A stretch of 64,000 bases of DNA, from contig CM036619.1 of the NCBI GenBank assembly GCA_020746105.1, positions 3,745,395-3,809,394 of the forward strand, written 5' to 3'. A program made the position numbers and the translations under genes. Shown in pieces: positions 1 to 10,260 of the stretch; within the stretch, counting starts at the first letter, position 1, and every line of letters starts with the position of its first letter. The DNA is from Trogon surrucura (lineage: Eukaryota; Chordata; Aves; Trogoniformes; Trogonidae). The notes beneath the pieces were generated by a model that was not told the origin of the DNA, searched no databases, and saw only the letters and a program-made list of their open reading frames with translations.

Positions 1-92
1 CACCTGAAGTGAGAAGTTATGGAATCATTCTTTTCTGATTATCAAAAAAAAAATTATTAGCACCAATAAAACTACAGTTGTTGTCGTATGAA

Positions 93-140
93 ATTACAGA
101 ATTGCAGAATGGTAGGGGTTGGAAGGGACCTCTGAAGATC
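93..140 (-). repeat. CR1 3'-terminal fragment
   Basis: Reverse-strand CR1 tail: degenerate octamers (attacaga, attgcaga) followed by 'ggttggaagggacctctgaa'. Only the last ~48 bp of the element is present. It abuts the tail of a second CR1 copy in the same orientation, so two 3' ends lie back to back in series. Confidence 0.75.
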
Positions 141-754
141 ATAGAATCACAGAACGATGTGTTTTGGAAGGGATCACCTAGTTGCAATCCCCTGCCATGG
201 GCGGGGACACCTCCCACTAGACCAGTTTGCTCAAAGCCCCATCCAACCTGGCCTTGAACACTTCCAGAGAGAGGACATCCAGAACTTCTCTGGGCAACCT
301 GTTCCCGTGTCTCGCCACTTTCACAGGAAATAATTTCTTCCTAATATCTATCTAAATCTACCCTCTTTCAGTTTGAAACTTTTGTCCTGTCCTTATACTC
401 CCTGATAGAGTCCCTCCCCATCACTCTTGTAGCCTCCTTCAAGCACAGGACTGCAACGAGGTCTTCCCAGAGACTTCTCTTCTCCAGGATGAACAACCCC
501 AACTCTTTCAGTCTGTCCTCACGGGTGAGGTGCTCCAGCCCCTGATCATCTTTGTGGCCTCCTCTGGACACACTCCAATGGGTCCCTGTCCTTCTTATGC
601 TAGGGGTTCCAGATCTGGATACAGTACTGCAAGTGGGAGTAGAGAGTGAGAATCAACTCCCTCGCCCTGCTGGTCGCACTGTTGGGATGCAGCCCAGGAT
701 GTGATTGGCTTTCTGGGCTGTGAGTGCACATTGCTGGGTCATGTTGAGCTTAAA
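141..754 (-). repeat. CR1 LINE, 5'-truncated, type III tail
   Basis: Starts with the tail (atagaatcacagaa) and the type III 3' UTR (ccatgggcggggacacctcc). It then runs through the C-terminal ORF2 region. The reverse strand at about 368-571 still encodes a decayed '[15 protein letters not shown]' segment, the conserved end of CR1 ORF2. The copy breaks at about 754 in 'ttgctgggtcatgttgagctt', well short of the reverse-transcriptase core. Frame breaks and substitutions show it is old and inactive. Confidence 0.93.
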
Positions 755-3033
755 ACATGAAAGATTTAAAAAAAATAAAATAATCATGATATGCTCTAAT
801 TGCTACCCTTTTATCTGTCCTTAGTTGCACTTTCGCTTGAGGCTTTTGGCAGATGAAATCAAGTGAATGGAGAAGTATATTTTAGTTAACAAGCTTCCTA
901 GCCTAAAAATTCCTTTTGAATGTTTGATTCAAGCAAATTAGAAAGCAGAGAGACAGAAGGAGAGAAAGCAAATGGAAGACGATTGCCCGGCTAATTTAAT
1001 ATTTTTGGTACACAATTAGCACACATCAGAGTAGTCGATAGGAGACTGCCTGGCATGTCAGGCTTTTGCAGAGCAAAGTGCTTGGAATGGCTCGTCAGAC
1101 TGTCGGTGGGATCTGCTCCCGAGCTGGGGAAGCACTCCACACAGTTTACACCTGACAGCTTGCCAGAGATTGGCTGTCAGGAAAGTGCCACTTGGAATTT
1201 CCTCTTTTGGGGATGGCTTCTATTATCTGGTAAACAGCAGCCAAAACGTGTTATTCTGTAATCCTCTCTCGCCCTCAAAATCATGTTTCAGGTGAGTGGG
1301 TTGGCAGGCTGGATGCTGAACAAAGCTTATTCATTCTCTCCCTTTTGGGTAGGTATGGAATAAAAAAACCCCCACCTGCTCACCTCCAGCATTTTAGTGG
1401 ATGCAAACATGAATTCCTGCAGTAAAGTCAAATAACTGAATGACTGCTAGAAGCACATCCTTGTGTCTGTCAGGCTACAGACAGTGTAATGGACAGGCTG
1501 GACAGTGAAATCTTGTGCGGAACTGAAAACAGCTGGTTGATGTGACTTGCTGCTGTGCTCAAAGTTCAACTGCTACTTCAATTTGGGGTCAGAAGAAAAT
1601 GTGAGGGTTCCCTCCAGGCTAAATTGGCAGGAATGATTATTTGTTTGCTTTTATGTCTTCCTCTTGAGGCAGCACATTGTCAGCTCTTGGTAACCACCTT
1701 TTTCTCTTGAAACATTTAATTGATTAATAGAATTAAGTTGTCACAGCAATTTATTGTTTAGCCAGAAGTTTGCTGCTTCTGCTTCAAGCCTAGAAAAGGG
1801 AACATGCAGAAAGTCTGGTCTGTTCCCTATCTGATGTTCTGATAAAAGATTCTTCCCTTACACATTCAACTTTAGTGTGATATGGTACTGTAGAACCCTA
1901 ATACATTCCTAGACATATAGAAGGCTTCATCTCAAAATGGATTACTCTGCTAAAATTGGTTGAAATAAATTTTACTGTGCAAAAGTCTACATCTGAATGG
2001 TCAGCTTCCGTTCCTTTTATGGAGCCGGTGAATAGGAACAGACATGGCACATCTGATCTCTTTTAGTTGTCTACTTTAGTCAGATGTATCACGTTATCGA
2101 AATGCCTGTTTCCTTCTGTTGATTTCTTTAATTCTGGGAGAAAAAAAAACCAATTAAATTTGATTTTGCATCTTAGACATATGCAACTTTTTTTTTTTTT
2201 CTGAAAAAAAACCCCGCCAAACTAATGACTTTAGAAGTAGTTTTTTCATTATTGAATACTTACTCTGTTTATTTGGTTTACATATATGGTCATAATAGGT
2301 TCGGACTTTCAGGAGGTGCTACTATAAAGTAGAGGATTCTGGAAAATTTAGAAGTGCCATGTTTTACTTGCCAGGGTTCTGAACCACATTGGATCCCTTG
2401 TTTCCCCAAAAGATATCAGTGTTTAGTCAAATACATTATCAGGAATAAAGGGTTGATGTCAAAAAATAGAAGGAAAGAAAAAAGGTTTCTGATAATTTCT
2501 TCCTAATATCATGGAAATATCTAAACTTGGGACACTAAAAGCAAATCATCAGTAGCCAGATACCTTGAAATTAATTTTCCTGGTGTTTGAAGGTGGACTT
2601 GGGAGACAAGAGAACTCAAACCCCATCATACGATAGTATATAGTAAGTGACTGCAGTGACACTTTCCATAATAATAGCTTGACTCACTCTATTGCAAGAG
2701 TAAAGATGCAGGGTGAGAAAATTATTTGGTAGCACCTCTCTTTTGCAAAGAAAATACTGAAAGCAATATGAAACTAATTACTTTGGGGATTCAGTTATCA
2801 GAAAATACTAAGGTTCATTTTCTTTAAAGCACTTCAGTAACCAGACAACATCTTCAAAACATAAACTGAGATTAATCTCACACCTAATTTCAACACAGAT
2901 GTAGTGAAGAACAAAATAGGAATGACAGAGGTCTGGCTGATTTTACATTTAGACTTAAAAGTATTCTTCCCCTTTGCTTTTTTGTACATGTCAAATAAGT
3001 AAGATGTGTGATTTCATGGACATATTCCCTAAC
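755..3033. other. unique AT-rich noncoding stretch
   Basis: No exon, RNA gene or recognisable repeat seen. It holds short A/T runs (about 2142-2150, 2189-2200). A GC-balanced patch at about 960-1250, with homeodomain-like TAATTTAA and ACAATTAG words, might be conserved noncoding DNA. Open stretches are short and look like chance. Confidence 0.6.
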
Positions 3034-3057
3034 ATTCTATGATTCTATGATTCTATG
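3034..3057 (+). repeat. naked CR1 octamer array (ATTCTATG)x3
   Basis: Three exact ATTCTATG units with no CR1 body in front. Upstream sequence (catggacatattccctaac) does not match a CR1 3' UTR. It is either an extremely 5'-truncated CR1 insertion or a CR1-seeded microsatellite. Confidence 0.7.
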
Positions 3058-4429
3058 ACATGTAACAACAACTAACAATTATTTCTAGAAGCACCTGGGA
3101 GGTAATTGTACATGCCACCTACCCAATCAGTATCTCAGTCTGCAAAAGGAAAATAAAGAAATAAATTACTGCTCTACAGGTTGATCCTGACACCTTGTAT
3201 TTCTCACAGAAAACGCCAGCAACAAGAGCAAAAAAACATAACCCTCTAGAGTTTACCATAATAGGAACAATTATTTCTGGGCTCAAGGCATACTCCCCAA
3301 TTTTTTATCTCCAATTGGAAGCACAGAAAAAAACAAAGTATGTAACACAACCTCATCTAACCAAACCTAACTGGTTCCCAAATATCAGAGTCTAAAAGTT
3401 ATTTGTCTGTATGATAGATATAGCTGCAGTAAACTCATATTTATTTCCTTCAGCACATTATTCTCATTAATATTTCCTGGTCTGAAGCTGTAATTCTGAA
3501 GGCATTTTCATGGATACAAAATTATTTTCAGTTGGAGACATTACCTGAATTTCTAAGCGGAAGATCTTAAATCGGAACAGAAACTCTTCAGAATGACTGA
3601 ATGGCTACATCCTCAGTCATGAGAAACTCTTTCAGTGCCTTTTGGTTATGCTAGTCCTCTCAAAGGCACCAGCAAGATGATAATGCTGGTACCCAGATTG
3701 AAGAGATGGATGGATTTCACACTCTTTCTGAAAGTCAGAGCTCTCTAAATTGCTTTGCATTACATATTAAAGTAAATTAAAAAAAAATCAGAAGCTCAAC
3801 AAATCAACACTCCTTTGAAAATCCTTGATATGACCTTCACACACTGATTTGATAGATTTCTATTTTTGGCAAAGAGGAATTCTGTCACAGCAATGAGCTT
3901 TGTTTAAGCACCTAAAATATTACCCGGTAGATTTTTTCTGTGTTATAATTACTCAAAGTGTTTAGTAGAGAGTGCAACTGAAATGATAGGTTTAAACTTG
4001 CCTATTTCCAAAGTGAGATTTGAGACACAGACTTATATAAGTACAATAATGATTTGGAAAAGCAGACGAACAAGCAACAAAGCAATTAGATAAAAAAAAA
4101 AATAAATAAGAAATCCACAAAAGTGTTCCAGAAATTACTGCAAAAACTCAGTGCTGTCAAAAACTTGCTTGGAACCGAAGAACTTCTGATAAACTCATTA
4201 AATACAAACCCACCAGTTCTGAATAATCAACAGCTAAGTTTTAGGGCATGGGGAGACTGTTCGGAAAAATATCACCAAACATTTCTGATGTCCTCACAGT
4301 TTGTATGAATGTGTATTATTGACCACTGTCAGCCACAGAAAAAGTGTCTAGACAGACCTCTGTCCTGCTAGAGATGTTGTTAAGCTCAAGAATGAAGTCT
4401 CAAGGTTAGGGCACAGTGATCAGCAGATA
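3058..4429. other. unique AT-rich noncoding stretch
   Basis: Nothing recognised. Short A-rich runs at about 3779-3788 and 4092-4106. No splice-flanked reading frame of note. Confidence 0.6.
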
Positions 4430-4990
4430 GGATCATTCCCCTCTACTCAGCCTTGGTGAGGCTGCACCTCGAGTCCTGTGCCCAGTTTTGGGCCCCTCAC
4501 TACAACAGGGACACTGAGGGCCTGGAGAGAGGACAGAGGCAGCTGCCAAGCTGGTAAAGGATTTTGAACATCATCCTATAAGCAATGTCTGAGGGATCTG
4601 GGGCTGTTTAGCCTGGAGAAGAGGAGATTGAGGGGAGACCTTATCACTCTCTACAACTACCTGAAGGGAGGTTGTAGCGAGGTGGGGGTTGGTCTGTTCT
4701 CCCTAGTGGCGAGTGATAGGACAAGGGGAAATGTCCTTAAGTTGCACCAAGGGAGGTTCAGGTTGGATATTAGGAAGAATTTCTTTACTGAAAGGGTTGT
4801 CAGCCATTGGAACAGTCTGCCCAGGGAGGGGATTGAGTCACCATCCCTGAAGGTGTTTAAGAGAAGGACAGATGCTGTGTTGAAGGACATGGTTTAGTGG
4901 TGTTGATAGGGCTAGGAAAAGGTTGGACTCGATGATCTTGAAGGTCTGTCCCAGCTGAAACTATTCTATGATGATTCTATGATTTTATGA
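4430..4990 (+). repeat. CR1 LINE, 5'-truncated, type I tail
   Basis: Begins in the region encoding '[10 protein letters not shown]' (ctctactcagccttggtgag), runs through the ORF2 C-terminus (about 4614-4897) and the type I 3' UTR (ggttggactcgatgatctt), and ends in ATTCTATG/ATTTTATG octamers. The frame from about 4628 stays open to near the normal ORF2 end ([15 protein letters not shown]), but the upstream part is frameshifted. It is part of a tail-to-tail pair with the next copy. Confidence 0.95.
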
Positions 4991-5212
4991 ATTGAGTTCC
5001 TTTTTCTACTAGAGACTCTGTGTGAAATTCAGTTTGTATATGCATGTCTGTGGTATCTAAGTGTATAGTGACTTAAGGTTCAAGGCAATAGTTCAAATAT
5101 ATGTGTCTAAAACCATTACAGAGTACTTGAGACTTCAGTATGAGCTGCAGTGAATGTATGTCTAACTTGAGCATGGCTGGAGACCAGGTAAGATATCCCA
5201 AAGGATATCATG

Positions 5213-5995
5213 TAGAATCATAAAATTATTTAGGTTGCAAAAGACCTTTAAGATCATCAAGTACAATCGTTAACCTAGCAATACCAGGTCTACCACTAAA
5301 CCATGTCCCTAAGCACCACATCTAAATATCTTTTAAAGACCTCCAGGGATGGTGACTCCACTGCTTCCCTGGGCAGCCTGTTCCAGTGCTTAACAACACT
5401 TTTGGTGAAGAAGTTTTTCCTAATATCCAATCTAAAACTCCCCTGATGTAACTTGAGACCATTTGCTCTTGTCCTATCACTGGTTCCATGAGAAAAGAGA
5501 CCTACTCCCACCTCTCTGCAACCTCCTTTCAGGTAGTTGTAGAGGGTGATAAGGTCTCCTGTCAGCCTCTTTTTCTTCAGGCTAAACAGTTCCCTCACCT
5601 GTTTTTCACAAAACTTGTTCTCAAGTCCCTTAATCAGCTTTGTTATCTGTCTTTAGAAATCAACAATTCAATGTCTTGTCATGAGGGGCCCCAAACAGAG
5701 CATGGGTTTGAAGTGGAACTTCAGCAATACTGAGTAAAGGAGAACAATCACTTTTCTAGTCCTGATGGCCACAGTAATTCTGTTACAAGCCAGGATGCTA
5801 TTGGCCTTCTTAGCCAGCTTGGCACACTGGTAGCTCACCTTCAGCCGGCTGTTGACCAACACCTGTGGTCCTTAGTCTTCCCTGAACCTGTGGCATTGTA
5901 TGGGGTTGTGACCCAAAGGCAGGACCTGGTTTGTCAGCTGAATTAGCCTTTAGGCCACATTGATTGTACTGACCAGATCTCTATCTGCTGTAATG
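5213..5995 (-). repeat. CR1 LINE, 5'-truncated, type I tail
   Basis: Starts with 'tagaatca' and the type I UTR (accactaaaccatgtcccta). The reverse strand at about 5296-5598 keeps about 100 codons of the ORF2 C-terminus ([18 protein letters not shown]). A more diverged part continues through 'ggatgctattggccttctta' to about 5995. The 5' boundary is approximate because divergence increases. Same tail type as the copy at 4430-4990, in opposite orientation about 220 bp away. Confidence 0.92.
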
Positions 5996-7537
5996 GGATG
6001 TTGGACACCTCACATAGATGGAAGTAACTTCACATAGACACTTCCATTAGAATTTAAAGAGTAACTGCATTCCACCTTAGGACCTCTATTCATCTTCATA
6101 ATTATAGGTGTCTAGTGTTATTTTAGCCAGTAGGCTGGCCACCATGTCTCCTCAGGGCTAGTAAATATGGCAGTGGACCCACAGGAGAGCCATTCCCTTC
6201 TGGAGCAGCAGCTGGAGATCAGGTGTGACACGTGCTTCAAATAGTACCAGGTTAACTGTGAGTCTCCCACAGTCCCTCACTCTTGGAAATGCATGTAGTG
6301 TCCTTATCTAACCTCTGTCTTTTTAGATTATTTGTCTTTATGAGAAGGGCTTTTCTGTTATTATGTGTTAGATCACAGTATCTAACAAAATGAAACTTCC
6401 TTTCTCGGGTGGATCTGTGTGTCCTAACACAAGAGAAATTTTAAATAACATTGAGTGAATGAGACAACGCAAGGTATCTGAAACAGAAAGGGACTGCAAT
6501 TCTTAGTCAATGTGCAATAAAAATAAATTTTATATGTTATTATCATAAATACTACATTATTCTAAAACATTATAGCAGATGAGTAGATGGCTTAAATAGA
6601 AGATGAGGTTTCCAAATTCTGATGAATAAGCACAAACTTAGAAAGGCGACAAAGGAAATCTGCAATATTTCTGGTTTTCCCCACCGCCTAGGGAAATGTA
6701 CATGCCTCAAAATGGGGACCTTTGAGGTATGAGTATTTCCAAGCCTTCAGACCCTCTGAAAGAAGGATGCTTTGAGGACGTCTTCTTGCTGTAACAAAAC
6801 TTTAACCTCAGAAGAACTTTTTGATCTTTAGCTTGGGAGGAAAGACTTCCAACTAATTTATGATGACATTAGAGGATAACAACATACACAGTAATGAATT
6901 CTCTTTAGCCTTTGGGCTGTAACTGTGTTTTACTGTCTCCAGGAAAATAAAAGTGGATGCATGAAAGTATCCAGCATTTGTATTTTCATTGCCCCTGAGA
7001 ATGATAACTGTTTTGTAAAGAATGCAACATCTAATGGCATAAGGGGAAAAAAAAAGTGATGTTTCTAAGCTAAGTTCTTATAAGAATAAGAGGCAAAGTC
7101 CAACAGCAGGAGTGAAGTTCCTATACACTGAAGACAACAGCACTAATTTGATTTATTTACATCTAGGATGATCATCCAGGACAATCACATGGGAAATATT
7201 GGCGAGCCCTGGACAGGACAAGTGGGAATGAAGGATGGGCTTTAAAAGATGGGACAGAACCTCTTTTAATGCAGAAGAATCTTGTGGCTTGCAGCAATTT
7301 AACGGGGTTTCTTGGCTAAATTGAATAACTCTACACAAGTGAAAGGATTTGAAAGAGAATCTGACATGATAAGACTCTTTTGGAATGGAGACATGACCTG
7401 TATCCTTCATGTCCCCTACAATACGAGTAATAAGTAATAAGCAAAGAATAAGGATGCACCGTCATTAAACCTATTTTCTACTTGAGTTTAAAAGATTTAC
7501 TCTTGACCTTTCTTCAAGACATCATGTATATCATCAT
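5996..7537. other. unique noncoding stretch
   Basis: No gene or known repeat recognised. The part from about 6110 to 6300 is GC-richer than its surroundings but carries no feature I can name. Confidence 0.55.
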
Positions 7538-7597
7538 GTTGGACTAAACGACCTCTAAAGATCCCTTCCAAACCAACGCATTCTATGTTTCTATATC
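7538..7597 (+). repeat. CR1 3' tail, about 60 bp
   Basis: 'gttggactaaacgacctcta' is the CR1 3' UTR motif GGTTGGACTAGATGACCTC with a few changes. 'cccttccaaaccaacgcatt' and decayed octamers (ctatgtttctata) follow. A very short 5'-truncated copy. Confidence 0.85.
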
Positions 7598-9239
7598 CTG
7601 AAAGATGATTTTGTGTTAAAAGATACACATTCATTAAAACAGAGCTTCTTTTGATTTAAGGAACTACTGACACTATGTCCCATATCCTTCATTGCCATTA
7701 AGTGTGTGATGTTATAGTTGAAGTATTTATATACAGTGTTAAACACTGGCAAGAAGGTAAAAAGGAGTGTGAAAAAGAAGAGATTCTGTATTTCAATTTG
7801 CTTTCTCTGGCTTCACTAACAAGTTTGTCTAAGAATTTGACTTCAGACAAAGATAAAAATCTTCCTCTTAACCTATTTCTATTTCTTTTAATAGAGATTG
7901 AGTGTGTTAGTAGAGATGGAATGGATTTTCCCTTTACTTTGATCGAGCAGAATGGATTATCCTAGTCAGGGGGCTAGATCAGGCTCCAAATCACAACAAA
8001 GTAGAGATTGACATTTTCCTTAACCTTCCCGTAATTTAGGAAAAATTGGAAGTGCAATTGGGGTCTTGGCTAGTCAAGCTGCCTTGCTGATATGTTAGCA
8101 GTTTATAAGGATAGAGCTTAAGGTCCAAGGAAATCTCACTGATTCATACAAACCAGCTTGTGGCATTTCACAAAGTTTTCTCTGACTTACCAATTACAAT
8201 TCTAGGTGCCTCCAGCTAAATGAGTTACTTTTGTGCAAAATACTTGCATAGTCATAAGGTATTTCCTTTGTTTCCCAAGACACAGTGAAGTGGTCTTTTG
8301 TTTTAAGAGTGTGCAACAACAAAATATCACTCTGTGTTTTTAAAGATTCTGAGAGCAGATCGTGTTATTTGAACATAACATGTATTTCTTGCTGACTCTG
8401 AGTAACAAAGCTCCAAAGACCTTAAACTAGATTTTCATCTGAATCTCACTAAATATCCAGCTTGCAATACGTTGACTAAACAATTGGACTACAAGGTAGT
8501 CTATTCTCACTGCAGAGAGCAAAACCCACTATGGGTTTATGCAAATAGAAAACCCTTATTGAATTGAAGGAGTGGGAAAGAAAAAACTAAAATTACTGCG
8601 AACTTGGTACAAACCTGTTTAAATAATTGGCCCAAAAATCACAATATCACAAAAAACATTTGACAAATATTTCTGTAGTTAGATGTGGACAGTTATGTAG
8701 AATAGTTATAAAGGAGTATGAATGTATGTGTGTGTTGATGCACATGTGTTCGGTTTTCCACTTGAATAAGCATACATTCATTTTGGGACTACTAAGGTGC
8801 ACTCACTCTAAATATAAAACAGGACAAATTGTCCACCTCCCTGAGGGTCCACAGGAACATTTCAGGACAAGAACTTTCCATCCCAAACACTGTGTTTTGA
8901 GTGAGTGCGTGATCCTTTGAAGACTTATTTCTGCTATTGCTCATGAGAAATATGAATTGACCCACTAGAACATAATAACCTTGCTGTATATGTGGTTAAT
9001 GGCATTATTTCATGGGCTGAAGAGACGCAACTGGATGTTGCGATGACCCATGACACAAGGGGAAAGTTCCCTGTATGGACTAACCAGTTTGGAAACTTTC
9101 CATTTGTTGCAGAAACTGCTGACATTTGGTTATTATTTGGCCGACAAGGCAAGGAACGGAGGACAACACAAAGGGCAAGCGAAAAGAAAAAATAAAGTAC
9201 AGAAAAAGATCTGAAAGAAATGTCATGTTCTCTTTGCTA
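7598..9239. other. unique noncoding stretch with one imperfect inverted repeat
   Basis: No gene recognised. At 9055-9109 the arms 'acaaggggaaagttccctg' and 'ggaaactttccatttgt' form an imperfect palindrome around 'ggactaacc'. It makes both strands encode a similar GKFP..W pattern, which is a symmetry artefact and not a protein. Confidence 0.5.
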
Positions 9240-10260
9240 GGTTATGTGATTAAGGGCTAAGCCCTCTGAACACAAAAGACCTGGGGAGGCCAACGAATCC
9301 TTGTAACCTAATCAGTGAATTTGATCTAGATGAGTCAGCCAAAGAAGCACCTTCTCAGGAATACCCTGTAAACTGGAGGGGTTATTGCCTGAAGAAGGCT
9401 AAGATTTATCATGGGATGGTGAGGCAGAATTTGAAGATTGCTTAGAAGTTAGTACAGGGGTCTTTAAGAAGGTTGGAGGAATGTGTAAGAATGCTGATGG
9501 GGTGTTTAACAGAAAGACCAAAGGCAGGGGAAGGAAGGGATTGGGGTGGATTAGGAAGGAAAAAAATGTTGGGAAAAGACAGGGAATGTGGTGATGGGTA
9601 GATGGGTTGCTGGTCAGACTGAGCCCTTCACTTGGGCGTTGTAGTATATCTTATCTTCTTAAATGCTTTCGCTGTCAGCAGTAATAATTAACCCACTATT
9701 CTGAGCAGTATATAAACATGATGAACAGCAAGCCAGGCTAGCTATGAACAGGATAGGAGGTCTGGTGCATACTGCAAGGCTGAAGACTGCCAACCTGAGG
9801 GACTTGAGAGTTCTCACACAAGCCTCTGGGAGGGACTGGAACCTAGAGACCAGTTGCTGGATAAACTGTCCAAGCCCAGCTACCAGAGAGACATACATCA
9901 TGTGCACATACCCCTGTAAAACCTTCAACCAAGGTGCAGTTGGAGTGGGGAAGACAATGGAGTCATCTATCTACGTGAGTGCTGGCTGATAAAGGTGCTC
10001 TTCATCTGTGTTCAGCTTTCAAGCTGGTTGTACCTATCAGGAACATGTGTTCAACTTGACTGCTTGCAGGACCTGGGGACACAGAGCCACAGTAACTTCA
10101 CAGCTAAGAGAGATGGAACATCCAGGTTCCTGAATCCCACTGAATTTGGCTACTTTAACACATACAGCTTCAAAAAGTACAGGAGACAAGATGGATACCC
10201 AGATGATCAACCCAAGGTATGCAATTGTTGTATGTCTATTGTAACCTCGTGATGTACTGA
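9240..10260 (+). other. unassigned block, possible LTR-type or exon-bearing element
   Basis: The composition differs from its neighbours: a purine-rich run at about 9410-9600, then a TATA-like word TATATAAAC at 9708-9716. Two consecutive open stretches follow (about 9744-9989 and 9995-10252), the second flanked by AG and GT dinucleotides in phase. A decayed LTR retroelement would fit a TATA motif followed by transcribed sequence, but I see no clear AATAAA, terminal TG..CA pair or target duplication. I do not recognise a protein domain. Unresolved. Confidence 0.25.

Noticed and set aside
9933..9956. GAVGVGKT, which looks like a P-loop (Walker A) of a small GTPase
   Set aside because: No other GTPase motifs (DxxG, NKxD) nearby, and the open stretch around it is short and otherwise unrelated. 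The motif is most likely chance.
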